The translations under genes were made by a program, and so were the position numbers. The notes under the pieces are model-generated. The model was not told the DNA's origin. It did no database searches and saw only the letters and a list, made by a program, of their open reading frames with translations. A stretch of 64,000 nucleotides of DNA from JBFHRE01 sp036745195 (GTDB taxonomy: Bacteria; Actinomycetota; Acidimicrobiia; Spongiisociales; ZC4RG35), in assembly GCA_036745195.1 (NCBI GenBank), contig DAIOGO010000002.1, positions 10,849 to 74,848 on the forward strand. The letters run 5' to 3'. Below, piece after piece: positions 17,246 to 26,030 of the stretch (within the stretch, counting starts at the first letter, position 1; every line of letters starts with the position of its first letter).

Positions 17246-17643
17246 TGGTGCTGCTCGTTCGGACATCGGTGAAGGTACGGCAGTGGCCTTGGCTGCTGCC
17301 CCCAGCGCTATTCGCCTTTCTCTCGTGGGGGCCTGCCACCCAGGGCCCGACGACCTGTCCTTTCGCCATCGTCACCGGCCAGGCGTGTCCGCTCTGTGGT
17401 GGCACCCGGGCCGCCTCGGCCCTGGTGCGGGGAGATCTCGACCTGGCCTGGCAGATGCACCCCGTCATCTTCGTTGCCGCACCGCTGTTTGTGCTCGGCT
17501 TCGTCCGCTGGTTGAGGGTACGAAACGGGACGACGGCCCCGCTGCCGGCGCGTACGGTCAATCTCGCCCTCACCGTCCTGGGAGCAGCGCTGGTTGCGCT
17601 GTGGGTGGTCCGAGGCTTGACGGGAACGCTGCCACCGGTGTGA
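17245..17643 (+). CDS. DUF2752 membrane protein
   Basis: 132 aa from ATG 17245 (the frame also has TTG 17242). Carries the DUF2752 hallmark CPLCGGTRAASALVRGDL near residues 50-67, between TM helices; three to four TM segments in all. The CPxCGxTR motif suggests metal or thiol chemistry at the membrane face, but the family has no established function. Coupled to the DUF4190 gene. Confidence 0.85.
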   Translation: MVLLVRTSVKVRQWPWLLPPALFAFLSWGPATQGPTTCPFAIVTGQACPLCGGTRAASALVRGDLDLAWQMHPVIFVAAPLFVLGFVRWLRVRNGTTAPLPARTVNLALTVLGAALVALWVVRGLTGTLPPV

Positions 17644-17647
17644 GAAC

Positions 17648-17960
17648 CGATTAACGATTAACGAAGAAGGAAGAAGGAAGAAGGTTTCAGGTTGAAGGGT
17701 GCATGTTGCAGGTTGGGAACCTTGCCCCTGGACCTTGGACCTGGACCTTGGACCTGGACCTTGAACCTTGAACCTCTCAACCTTCCTGCCGATGCCCGAT
17801 AGCCTGCTGGCCTCAGGTTCAACGGTGCAAGTTGAAGGGTTTGAAACCTTGCACCTGGACCTTGAACCTCTGAACCTTCTAGCCGATGCCCGACAGCCGA
17901 TGCCCGACGGCCTTGGGCGCAAGACGCACGACGCAAGACGCAAGGCGCAAGACGCATGAC
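17648..17960. repeat. Composite heptad-repeat mosaic between convergent genes
   Basis: The 321-bp gap between DUF2752 and mrp holds no gene. It is a chain of short 7-bp families: GATTAAC x2, GAAGAAG x3, TTGAAGG/TTGCAGG variants, GGACCTT/GGACCT alternations, GCCGATG/CCCGACA variants, and finally GCAAGAC-type units (17921-17960), which are the reverse complement of the GTCTTGC units elsewhere. Frames opened by it are artefacts. Confidence 0.85.
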
Positions 17961-17964
17961 GGGC

Positions 17965-19029
17965 TTATCGGATCACCAACTCGGGGTGGGTGCGGACTCG
18001 GGGCTTGCGGGCTACCACTGCTTCGGCCAGTTGGTCGAAGGCGGCTTCGGCCTCGCTCCCGGGGGCGGCCAGGGCCACCGGCACCCCCGCGTCGGCGCCT
18101 GCTCGCATCTCGGGCAACAACGGGATCCTGGCCATCAGCGGCACGTCGACCTCCCGGGCCAGCAACTCGCCGCCACCCTCACCGAACAGGTGGTAGCGGC
18201 GGCCGTCGTCACCCGTGAACCAGGCCATGTTCTCGACCACCCCCATCACCTCCTGGTTGACCTTGGCCGCCATCAGGGCGGCGCGGCGGGCCACCCGCTG
18301 GGCGGTGGGCTGGGGGGTGGTCACCAGCAGCACCTGCGCTCGCGGCAGGAACTGGGACAATGAGATGGACACGTCCCCGGTTCCGGGGGGCATGTCGACC
18401 AGCAACACGTCGGGCTCGTCCCACCAGACGTCCTTGAGGAACTGCTCGATCGCCTTGTGGAGCATCGGGCCCCGCCAGATGACCGCCTGATCGTCGCCGA
18501 CGAAGTAGTCCATCGACATGGCCTTCACCCCGTGGGCGGTGGGGGGGATGATGGACTCGTCGATGACCACCGGCGGGTGTTCGATCCCGAGCATGCGCGG
18601 GATCGAGAACCCCCAGATGTCGGCGTCGATCACCCCCACCGAGAGCCCCCGCCTGGTCATCGCCACCGCCAGATTGGTGGTCACCGAGGACTTGCCCACC
18701 CCGCCTTTGCCGGACGCCACTGCCACCACCCGGGTCCGCGAGCCGGTTTCGCCCACTCCCGGTCCGGCGGCGGACCGGAGGGCCGTCATCATCGATGAGC
18801 GCTCCTCGTCCGTCATCAACTGGAACTCGACCTTGGCACCGGGAGCGATCTCCCCGATCGAGGCCTCGAAGAAAGGAACACCCTGGTGTTGAGGAACCGG
18901 CACCAGGATCGTCACCCGGGGGGCACCGAGACGGCGCTCCTCCAGACCTCCCACCATGCCGAGGTCGGCGAGGGACCGCCCGAGGAGGGGGTCCCGGATG
19001 GCTCCGATGCGGGTGAGCAGGTCAGACAC
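17965..19029 (-). CDS. mrp: Mrp/NBP35-family P-loop ATPase (Fe-S carrier type)
   Basis: 354 aa. N-terminal DUF59/MIP18-like domain (residues 1-85), then the deviant Walker A VASGKGGVGKSSVTTNLA (about 105-122) and VLLVDMPPGTGD (Walker B). Mrp proteins bind and pass on Fe-S clusters. Unusually, the CxxC pair expected after the ENM motif is missing: the sequence reads ENMAWFTGDDGRRYHLFGEG, so classical cluster bridging between subunits is not possible through that site. Divergent from a four-cysteine SufR-like regulator, which supports a link to Fe-S metabolism. Confidence 0.88.
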   Translation of the reverse strand: MSDLLTRIGAIRDPLLGRSLADLGMVGGLEERRLGAPRVTILVPVPQHQGVPFFEASIGEIAPGAKVEFQLMTDEERSSMMTALRSAAGPGVGETGSRTRVVAVASGKGGVGKSSVTTNLAVAMTRRGLSVGVIDADIWGFSIPRMLGIEHPPVVIDESIIPPTAHGVKAMSMDYFVGDDQAVIWRGPMLHKAIEQFLKDVWWDEPDVLLVDMPPGTGDVSISLSQFLPRAQVLLVTTPQPTAQRVARRAALMAAKVNQEVMGVVENMAWFTGDDGRRYHLFGEGGGELLAREVDVPLMARIPLLPEMRAGADAGVPVALAAPGSEAEAAFDQLAEAVVARKPRVRTHPELVIR

Positions 19030-19074
19030 AGGTGATTTCCCCTATCCAGATCGTGTTTAGAAAGGTCCGGCAAC

Positions 19075-19080
19075 TATACT
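19075..19080 (+). promoter_or_regulatory. -10 box TATACT, leaderless start of regulator gene
   Basis: TATACT is the best -10 match in the window and lies 6 bases before GTG 19087, with no Shine-Dalgarno between. The mRNA probably begins at the start codon. Confidence 0.65.
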
Positions 19081-19086
19081 TGCGGG

Positions 19087-19815
19087 GTGTCCAGTCCGAT
19101 TTCGGCCGCCTCCCGACTCCTCGATGAGAGCATCGGTGACATCACCTCGGCCCTGGGAGATCCCACCCGCCGGGCGGTGTTCATCGCCGTCCGCGAGGCA
19201 GCCGGACCGGTGACGAGCGCAGACATCGCCGAACTGTTCCTCATCCATCCCAATGTCGCCCGCCATCATCTCGACAAACTGGCCGCCGACGGGTACCTCG
19301 AGGTGACCCGACGCCGGCAGACCGGCCGCAGCGGGCCGGGGGCGGGGCGACCCGCCAAGTGCTACACCGCCAGCGGCAAGGGCATCGACCTCCATTTCCC
19401 CGCCCGGCGCCACGACCTGCTGGTGGAACTGCTGGTGAGGATCATCGAGCGGACCGGTTCGGCCGACATCGCCGCCATCGCCGAATCGGTCGGCCGCGAA
19501 TACGGTGAGGAACTGGCCGAAGAGATCGGTTCGCCCGGGGATGCCGAGTACGCCACCGCAGTGACCGCCATCGCCCGGGCCATGAGCGGTCTTGGCTTTC
19601 AGATGTCGGCCGATCCGGGGGCGGGTCGTTTGACCACCTCGTCCTGCCCGTTCGGCGACGCCGCCGCCGGTCATCCCGAGGTGCTGTGCTCGCTCGACCG
19701 GGGAATCGTGTCGGGGCTGTTCGAGGGGATGAATCAGCCATGTGCCCCCGTCCTCCATCCCGATCTCGATGTGGCGTGCATCACCGAGGTCCCCGTCTCG
19801 ATCACCTCGCGATAA
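19087..19815 (+). CDS. SufR-like winged-helix regulator with four C-terminal cysteines
   Basis: 242 aa from GTG 19087. Winged helix at residues 20-75 (GDPTRRAVFIAVREAAGPVT, then HPNVARHHLDKL). The C-terminal domain carries cysteines C187, C201, C219 and C231 in the pattern C-x13-C-x17-C-x11-C, resembling the Fe-S-binding region of SufR, the repressor of suf Fe-S assembly genes. It faces mrp across 57 bp, so it probably senses Fe-S status or redox and controls mrp and itself. Suf genes are not in the window. The cluster and target are inferred. Confidence 0.8.
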   Translation: MSSPISAASRLLDESIGDITSALGDPTRRAVFIAVREAAGPVTSADIAELFLIHPNVARHHLDKLAADGYLEVTRRRQTGRSGPGAGRPAKCYTASGKGIDLHFPARRHDLLVELLVRIIERTGSADIAAIAESVGREYGEELAEEIGSPGDAEYATAVTAIARAMSGLGFQMSADPGAGRLTTSSCPFGDAAAGHPEVLCSLDRGIVSGLFEGMNQPCAPVLHPDLDVACITEVPVSITSR

Positions 19816-19828
19816 CCAGGATGTGCCA

Positions 19829-20647
19829 GTGCCGACGCTGACCATCGGTTCCGACCGCGCCACCGCCGTCATCTCGCCCAAACACGGCGGCTCCGTGCTC
19901 CGTTTCGACGTGGACGGGAGGCCGGCCCTCCGACCCGCAGCCGGTTCGCTCGACCCGCGCCAGCTCGCCTGTTTCCCTCTGGTCCCCTACTGCAATCGCA
20001 TCGCCGGAGGGCGATTCGAACATGGCGGAACCGTGGTCGAGTTGAGCCCCAACATCGAGGGTGAGCCGCATCCACTGCACGGACATGGGTGGTTGGAGCG
20101 GTGGCACGTGGAACGGGCGGACGCCGCCGGCGCCGAGATCACGCTCACCTACCCGGCAGGCTCGTGGCCATGGCGCTACCGGGCGACACAGCGATTCTCG
20201 GTGGAGGGAGCTCGCCTCGACATCGCTCTCGACCTCACCAACCTGTCCGATCGACCGATGCCGGCTGGGATCGGTCTGCACCCCTACTTCGAACGTCCCG
20301 CCCGCATCTCCGTCAACCTGGACGGACGCTGGATCGGCCCCAGCACCATCCCCACCCGGTGGGAGGAGCACTCCGGGTTTCGTTCGGTGGACACAGACTC
20401 GATCGTGACGGACGGCACCTACACCGGATGGGACGGCAAGGCCGTCATCGACGCCAACGGACGACGAATCGTGCTGACCGCCGACACCAGGCTGCTTCAT
20501 GTCTTCAGCCCTCCCGGAATGGGCTTCTTCTGTCTCGAACCGGTCACGGCCGCCCCCGATGCGTTGAATCACCCCGATCGAGGCCTCACCGAGATCGCTC
20601 CCTCCGAGTCGATGTCCATCGGAATGAGTATCTCGGTCGAGAACTGA
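19829..20647 (+). CDS. Aldose 1-epimerase family protein
   Basis: 272 aa from GTG 19829 (AGG eight bases upstream; GTG 19823 is also in frame). Matches the galactose mutarotase-like beta-sandwich: FPLVPYCNRIAGGRF, HPLHGHGWLERWHV (catalytic histidine region), GIGLHPYFERP and a C-terminal CLEPVTAAPDALNHP with the catalytic glutamate. Interconverts alpha and beta anomers of a sugar. Starts only 14 bp after the regulator stop. Confidence 0.88.
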   Translation: MPTLTIGSDRATAVISPKHGGSVLRFDVDGRPALRPAAGSLDPRQLACFPLVPYCNRIAGGRFEHGGTVVELSPNIEGEPHPLHGHGWLERWHVERADAAGAEITLTYPAGSWPWRYRATQRFSVEGARLDIALDLTNLSDRPMPAGIGLHPYFERPARISVNLDGRWIGPSTIPTRWEEHSGFRSVDTDSIVTDGTYTGWDGKAVIDANGRRIVLTADTRLLHVFSPPGMGFFCLEPVTAAPDALNHPDRGLTEIAPSESMSIGMSISVEN

Positions 20648-20675
20648 GTCCGGTCGGCTCGCGACGGTGGCTCGG

Positions 20676-20681
20676 TAGACT
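20676..20681 (+). promoter_or_regulatory. -10 box TAGACT, leaderless start of acnA
   Basis: TAGACT lies 6 bases before ATG 20688, with no ribosome-binding sequence between. Confidence 0.55.
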
Positions 20682-20687
20682 CGCCGC

Positions 20688-23324
20688 ATGGTCACGATCA
20701 CCCGGTTGGACACCCCGCTCGGCTCACGCCAGATCGCCCCCCTCGCCGCCGTCGGCGACATCGATCGGCTTCCCTACTCGATCAGGATCCTCCTCGAGGC
20801 CGCTCTCCGCCATCACGGTGGCGGTCTCGTCTCGGATGACGACATCGCCGCCATCCGCCGATACGACCCCCACCATGTCGAGGAACGCGAGATCCCCTTC
20901 ATTCCGGGGCGGGTGGTTCTGCAGGACTTCACCGGTGTCCCGGCAGTCGTGGATCTGGCGGCGATGCGGGCGGCCATCGTCCGCATGACCGGCAACCCGG
21001 CGAGCGCCGAGAAGGTCAACCCGGGGGTGCCGTGCGATCTGGTCGTCGACCACTCCGTTCAGGTCGACGCCTTTGGGGGGACCGACTCACTGGGCATCAA
21101 CAGCCGCCTCGAATTCGAGCGCAACCGGGAGCGATACGAATTCCTCAAGTGGGGTCAGTCCGCCTTCCACAACTTTCGGGTGGTGCCGCCTGCCACCGGC
21201 ATCGTCCACCAGGTCAACCTCGAATACCTGGCCAGAGTCGTCTGGGACGACGGCACCTGGCTCTTTCCCGACTCGCTGGTGGGGACGGACAGCCACACCA
21301 CCATGATCAATGGCCTCGGGGTGCTGGGGTGGGGTGTCGGCGGGATCGAAGCCGAGGCCGCCATGCTCGGTCAACCGATTTCCATGCTGCTGCCGGAGGT
21401 GGTCGGCTTCGAGCTCACAGGGCGCTTGGCCGATGGGGCGACCGCCACCGACCTCGTCCTCCGGGTCACCGAGATGTTGCGGGCCCATGGGGTGGTCGGC
21501 AAGTTCGTGGAGTTCCACGGGACCGGGCTCACCGATATGCCGCTCGCCAACCGGGCGACCATCGCCAACATGGCTCCCGAATACGGGGCCACCGTCGGGT
21601 TCTTCCCGGTCGACGAGCAGACCCTCCGGTACCTGCGCCTGACCGGGCGTCCCGAATCCCTGATCGAAACGGTCGAGCAGTACTGCAAGACCCAAGGCCT
21701 GTGGCTCGAGCCGGGCCGGCGGATCGAGTACGCCGCCGAACTGCACCTCGACATGTCGACGGTCGAGCCCTCGCTGGCCGGGCCGAGCCGGCCGCAGGAC
21801 CGAATCGACCTGTCGATGATGAAGTCGCAGTGGGAACAGGATCTCACCGGGAGGTTCGGGAAGGGGTCGCCTGCCGGGGACCATGTCGAGGTCGATTCCG
21901 AGGGATCGAAGTTCGAACTGGCCGACGGGGCAGTGGTCATCGCCGCCATCACGTCGTGCACCAACACCTCCAATCCCGACGTGATGATCGGGGCCGGGCT
22001 GGTGGCCCGCAACGCCCGCAAGCGCGGGATCGGCCGCAAACCGTGGGTGAAGACCTCGCTCGCCCCCGGCTCGCAAGTGGTGACCGAATACCTGAACGCG
22101 GCAGGGTTGACCGAGGATCTGGAGGCGGCCGGCTTCTTCACGGTCGGATACGGCTGCACCACCTGCATCGGCAACTCGGGCCCGCTCCCCCCCGAGATCT
22201 CCGAAGCGATCAACGGCAACGGACTGGTGGCCGCCGCCGTCCTCTCCGGCAACCGGAACTTCGAAGGTCGGATCTCCCCGGATGTCAGGGCCAACTACCT
22301 CGCCTCCCCCCCGCTGGTCGTCGCCTACGCGCTGGCCGGCACCGTCGACTGGGATCCGACTCACGAGCCTTTCCCCGGCACCGACGTGTATCTGCGGGAC
22401 GTGTGGCCCTCGGCCGCCGAGATCGACGAGATCGTCTCGTCCTCGGTGACCCGGGACCAGTTCGTCGACAAGTACGCCGACGTGTTCTCGGGTTCCAGGG
22501 AATGGAAAGAGATCGCCACCTCGGGAGGCGCCATCTACGACTGGAATCCCGACTCCACCTACATCCAGGAACCGCCGTTCTTCCAGGACCTCGGCCCGGA
22601 GGTGCACCCCATCACCGGCATCGAGGGAGCGAGGGCACTGGCCTGGTTGGGGGATTCGGTCACGACCGATCACATCTCCCCGGCAGGATCGATCAAGCCG
22701 GACTCCCCGGCCGGGACCTATCTGATCGATCAGGGTGTTCCGCGGGCCATGTTCAACTCGTACGGCTCCCGGCGGGGAAACGACCGGGTCATGACCCGCG
22801 GCACCTTCGCCAACATCAGGGTCCGCAACCTGCTCGCCCCGGGAACCGAGGGAGGATGGACCACCGACCTGCTCGATGGGAAAGTCAAGTCGATCTACGA
22901 CGCCTCCCTCCACTACCAGGCCGAAGGGGTGCCACTCGTCGTCCTGGCCGGCAAGGACTACGGCATGGGCTCCTCCCGCGACTGGGCCGCCAAGGGAACA
23001 TTCCTCCTCGGGGTGAAGGCCGTGATCGCCGAGAGCTTCGAGCGCATCCATCGATCCAATCTGGTGATGATGGGTGTTCTCCCTCTCGCCTTCCCGACCG
23101 GGGCGACGGCCGCCACCCTTGGACTGGACGGCACCGAGGTCTACTCGGTCGAGATCGACGACGGGTTGTCACCTCGCCAGGAGGTCCCGGTCAGAGCGAC
23201 CAGATCGAACGGAGACACCGTCTCGTTCCTGGCTCGCTGCCGGGTGGAGACGCCGATCGAGATCGAATACCTCCGTCACGGCGGCATCCTCCACTACGTC
23301 CTGCGGGAGATGGCGACTCGCTAA
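20688..23324 (+). CDS. acnA: Aconitate hydratase AcnA
   Basis: 878 aa, normal AcnA/IRP-type length. The three [4Fe-4S] cysteines are C424 (AITSCTNTSNP), C490 and C493 (GYGCTTCIGNSG). The swivel domain with GSRRGND and KDYGMGSSRDWAAKG is intact. Converts citrate to isocitrate in the TCA cycle. Monocistronic with a leaderless-type promoter. A 654-codon open frame on the opposite strand is a codon-bias shadow. Confidence 0.97.
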   Translation: MVTITRLDTPLGSRQIAPLAAVGDIDRLPYSIRILLEAALRHHGGGLVSDDDIAAIRRYDPHHVEEREIPFIPGRVVLQDFTGVPAVVDLAAMRAAIVRMTGNPASAEKVNPGVPCDLVVDHSVQVDAFGGTDSLGINSRLEFERNRERYEFLKWGQSAFHNFRVVPPATGIVHQVNLEYLARVVWDDGTWLFPDSLVGTDSHTTMINGLGVLGWGVGGIEAEAAMLGQPISMLLPEVVGFELTGRLADGATATDLVLRVTEMLRAHGVVGKFVEFHGTGLTDMPLANRATIANMAPEYGATVGFFPVDEQTLRYLRLTGRPESLIETVEQYCKTQGLWLEPGRRIEYAAELHLDMSTVEPSLAGPSRPQDRIDLSMMKSQWEQDLTGRFGKGSPAGDHVEVDSEGSKFELADGAVVIAAITSCTNTSNPDVMIGAGLVARNARKRGIGRKPWVKTSLAPGSQVVTEYLNAAGLTEDLEAAGFFTVGYGCTTCIGNSGPLPPEISEAINGNGLVAAAVLSGNRNFEGRISPDVRANYLASPPLVVAYALAGTVDWDPTHEPFPGTDVYLRDVWPSAAEIDEIVSSSVTRDQFVDKYADVFSGSREWKEIATSGGAIYDWNPDSTYIQEPPFFQDLGPEVHPITGIEGARALAWLGDSVTTDHISPAGSIKPDSPAGTYLIDQGVPRAMFNSYGSRRGNDRVMTRGTFANIRVRNLLAPGTEGGWTTDLLDGKVKSIYDASLHYQAEGVPLVVLAGKDYGMGSSRDWAAKGTFLLGVKAVIAESFERIHRSNLVMMGVLPLAFPTGATAATLGLDGTEVYSVEIDDGLSPRQEVPVRATRSNGDTVSFLARCRVETPIEIEYLRHGGILHYVLREMATR

Positions 23325-23417
23325 CAAGTCGACTGCCCGGGTTGCGGCTCATGGGTCGAGCGACCTATGCTGTCACCCGCTAGGGGCACCAACGCCAAAC
23401 GAAGGGACGACAACCTC

Positions 23418-24104
23418 GTGCGCAGAGTGCCACCCCTCCTCATCCCGATCCTTCTGGCCGCCTGCTCCGGCACGGCCACCGGAGCCATCCCGGCCGGCGA
23501 GATGGTCAAGAAGGCCGCTCCGGCAGAAGCGGCGGTAGATGTCACCACGACCACGGTCGCCCCGGCAGTCACCACCACCACCGAACCGATGGAAATCTAC
23601 GAGCGACTCGGTGTGCTCGACGCCAGGGAAACCAGCCCTCCTCCCACCGGTCCCACCCGACCGGCGACACCCCCCGCCAGTCAGCCCGTTACGAAGAACA
23701 CCGGGACCACGGTGGTCCCGCCTTCCGCCCCCAAGCCGCTCGGCGGTTTCTCGGGGTCGATGGAGGGCCGGCTGGCGGCCGACATCAACGGGCTTCGGCA
23801 GAGCGTCGGGCTGGCCGGGCTGGCACGCAACGGAGACCTGGACGGGTATGCCCGCTGGTGGGCCAAGGAACTGGCTGGGGCGGGATCTCTCTCCCACTCC
23901 AACATCGGCGCCCTCCTCGGCCCGTGGAGCACCGTGGGCGAGAACGTTGCCTTCGGTGGTTCGACGAGCACCATCTTCTCGGCACTGGTCAACTCGCCGG
24001 GTCACTACGCCAACATGGTGGGAGCCGGCTTCACCACCTACGGGATCGGGGTCTATGTGGATGGGGCCGGAACCGTCTGGACCTGCCACGTATTCGCGGG
24101 CTGA
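23418..24104 (+). CDS. Secreted CAP/SCP-domain lipoprotein
   Basis: 228 aa from GTG 23418 with GAAGGGA ten bases upstream; a TATGCT box lies at 23366-23371. Signal peptide ends in lipobox LLAAC (C16). A long Thr/Pro-rich linker (residues 35-105) leads to a C-terminal CAP domain: LAADINGLRQSVGLAGL, LSHSN, GENVAFG and SPGHYANMV, with the metal-binding histidines. Extracytoplasmic; CAP proteins are linked to lipid binding or cell-wall-associated roles. Exact role unknown. Confidence 0.88.
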   Translation: MRRVPPLLIPILLAACSGTATGAIPAGEMVKKAAPAEAAVDVTTTTVAPAVTTTTEPMEIYERLGVLDARETSPPPTGPTRPATPPASQPVTKNTGTTVVPPSAPKPLGGFSGSMEGRLAADINGLRQSVGLAGLARNGDLDGYARWWAKELAGAGSLSHSNIGALLGPWSTVGENVAFGGSTSTIFSALVNSPGHYANMVGAGFTTYGIGVYVDGAGTVWTCHVFAG

Positions 24105-24119
24105 CACGCCCGCCCGAGG

Positions 24120-24731
24120 TCAGTCGCCCCAATATCGCTGCTCACGGAACGGGTCGCCGTACATGTGGTAGCCGTTCCGCTCCCAGAAACCCGGCTCGTC
24201 ATGGTCGAGGAAGCGAAGACCACGCACCCACTTGACCGACTTCCAGAAATAGAGGTGAGGAACCACCAGCCGCAACGGCCAGCCGTGCTCGGCCTCCAGC
24301 GTCTCGCCGCCGAAGGTATCGGCAAAGAGGTTGGGGGCAGCCAGGAAATCGGCCAGTGGGAGGTTGGCTGTGAAGCCGTGCTCGGCGAACACGAGCACAT
24401 GGGACGCCTCCGGTCGAAGTCCGACGCGACCCATCACCTCCGCCACCGAAACCCCTTCCCAGCTGGTGTCCAGCTTCGACCACTTGGTCACACAATGGAT
24501 GTCGGCGGTGACCTGTGTCCTCGGCAGTTCCCCGAACTCTGCGTATGACCAGACGAGTGGCTCGTGCACCAGACCCTCGACCCGGAAATCCCAGCGGGTC
24601 AGGTCGACCTTCGGTGTCACTCCGGCGTGCAGCACTGGGAAGCGGTCGGTGAGGTACTGGCCGGGAGGGAGGCGGGCGGGGTCGATTCCAGCCGCCGCCA
24701 ACTCGTCCTGCTTGCGTGAGAAGAACCCCAT
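24120..24731 (-). CDS. Sulfite-oxidase-like molybdopterin oxidoreductase
   Basis: 203 aa. Molybdopterin domain with the Mo-ligating cysteine in TADIHCVTKWSKLD (C80), then WEGVSVAEVM and PLRLVVPHLYFWKSVKWVRG. It is the short cytoplasmic form without signal peptide or dimerisation domain, typical of the sulfite oxidase-like family in actinobacteria. Physiological substrate unknown. Divergent from the TlpA-like gene with 20 bp between starts; start ATG 24731 has TAGGGT six bases upstream. Confidence 0.88.
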   Translation of the reverse strand: MGFFSRKQDELAAAGIDPARLPPGQYLTDRFPVLHAGVTPKVDLTRWDFRVEGLVHEPLVWSYAEFGELPRTQVTADIHCVTKWSKLDTSWEGVSVAEVMGRVGLRPEASHVLVFAEHGFTANLPLADFLAAPNLFADTFGGETLEAEHGWPLRLVVPHLYFWKSVKWVRGLRFLDHDEPGFWERNGYHMYGDPFREQRYWGD

Positions 24732-24736
24732 TGCCG

Positions 24737-24743
24737 TACCCTA
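24737..24743. promoter_or_regulatory. Overlapping divergent -10 boxes (TACCCT / TAGGGT)
   Basis: The heptamer TACCCTA reads as TACCCT on the plus strand (9 bases before ATG 24752) and TAGGGT on the minus strand (6 bases before ATG 24731). The two -10 elements overlap almost completely, so polymerase cannot occupy both genes at once. Confidence 0.5.
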
Positions 24744-24751
24744 TCCCTTCG

Positions 24752-25309
24752 ATGATGAACGACGAGGCGGCAGAGCCGTTACGAAACAGAACCGGACGCC
24801 TGACCCTGGTATTCCTGGCGCTCATCACCACCGGCCTGGCAGTCGGGGTCGGCCTCCTGCCGCCGGCCGAACGCGACGAAGCGGAGCTCCCCATGATCGG
24901 GCAACCGGCACCCGAAGTAGTCGTAGACCTCTTCACCGGGGGCGAGTGGCGCTTGTCCGAGCACCTCGCCGGAGGCGGCAGCCCGGTGCTGCTCAATCTG
25001 TGGGCTTCGTGGTGTGAGCCGTGCGAGGACGAGATACCCACCTTGTCCGACTTTGCTCTCGACCATCCCGAGTTGACGGTGGTGGGGGTGGCAGTACGCG
25101 ACGATCGGGAGGCGGCCGCCGCTTTCGCCGAACGTCTCGCTCCCGCTTATCCGATGGGTTTCGATGCCGGGGGCCGGCTGCGCGACCGCTACGTCGGCTT
25201 CGGTCTGCCGGCGGTGTTCCTGATCGACTCCACCGGGATCGTCGTCGCACAACTCGAAGGGGGCGCCCAACGCGCCGACCTCGACCGTCTGACCGCCCTC
25301 CTCGGCTGA
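24752..25309 (+). CDS. TlpA/ResA-like membrane-anchored thioredoxin
   Basis: 185 aa from ATG 24752. One N-terminal TM anchor (residues 17-35), then a thioredoxin fold with the redox motif WASWCEPCEDE (C88, C91) and cis-proline in GFGLPAVFLID. Faces outward and reduces disulfides or apocytochromes in the cell envelope. Its neighbours, a molybdo-enzyme and a sortase, also act at or near the envelope. Confidence 0.88.
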   Translation: MMNDEAAEPLRNRTGRLTLVFLALITTGLAVGVGLLPPAERDEAELPMIGQPAPEVVVDLFTGGEWRLSEHLAGGGSPVLLNLWASWCEPCEDEIPTLSDFALDHPELTVVGVAVRDDREAAAAFAERLAPAYPMGFDAGGRLRDRYVGFGLPAVFLIDSTGIVVAQLEGGAQRADLDRLTALLG

Positions 25310-25312
25310 CGA

Positions 25313-25969
25313 TCAGGCCGCCGCCAGCACGTACTCGAGGTTGGGCCCTTCGACCAATTCGGCCATCACGACCAACCGTTCCCGGGCGGAGCCGACCGGG
25401 TTGCAGGTGGTGAGGGTGAGCCAGGCGCCGTCCTTCGGCGCCGCCACCCAGACATCGGTCGGTTTGACGATCAACAGCTCCCTGACCGCGAACCGATGCG
25501 TACCGAGGGCGGTGTCGACCTCGATCTCGTCGCCGGACTCGAGGTCGTCGAGTGCGAAGAACGGTGCGCCATACGTGGTGCGATGCCCCGAGACAACCGA
25601 GTTGCCCGGCTGTCCCGGCACCGGTGTCCCGTCGAGATGTCCCGGCCCCCGTTTGAGGGTGGAGGTGGCGGTTCCCTCGAAGACAACCAGATCGAGGCCG
25701 AGGGTCGGGATGCGGAGCAATGCCAGCTCATCTCCCTCCTCCCCCGGCAGCTCCGGGAAGAGGACGGCGTCTGGTTGATCGATGGCCGTCTCGGGAGTCG
25801 GGAGCGACTGGGATCGAACCGACAGGGTGTCCTGGAAGGCGGCCCGCGCCTCCTGCTGCACGCCCCGATTGAGCAGATTGGTGGCGCCGACCTGGTACCC
25901 GACGAACCCGAGCAGGAAGAAGCCGCTCCAGATCATCGTCCAGCCCAGCACCCGAATGGTCCACCGCAT
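25313..25969 (-). CDS. Sortase (class E/D-like transpeptidase)
   Basis: 218 aa. N-terminal TM anchor (residues 8-27), then the sortase barrel: NSVVSGHRTTYGAPF (H129), TLTTCNP (C189) and the arginine in VGSARERL. Sortases cut a C-terminal sorting signal and join proteins to cell wall or pili. No LPxTG-type substrate is encoded in the window. It is convergent with the thioredoxin gene, 3 bp apart. Confidence 0.9.
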   Translation of the reverse strand: MRWTIRVLGWTMIWSGFFLLGFVGYQVGATNLLNRGVQQEARAAFQDTLSVRSQSLPTPETAIDQPDAVLFPELPGEEGDELALLRIPTLGLDLVVFEGTATSTLKRGPGHLDGTPVPGQPGNSVVSGHRTTYGAPFFALDDLESGDEIEVDTALGTHRFAVRELLIVKPTDVWVAAPKDGAWLTLTTCNPVGSARERLVVMAELVEGPNLEYVLAAA

Positions 25970-26030
25970 CGATCGACAGGCTATCGGAGCGAACGAGCAA
26001 GTCGAGAGAGCCGGCGCCGGAGCCGGGAGA

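Noticed and set aside
21087..23051. 654-codon open frame antisense to acnA
   Set aside because: Pure GC-bias shadow: Pro/Gly/Arg/His-rich, no family similarity, fully inside a clear aconitase gene on the other strand.
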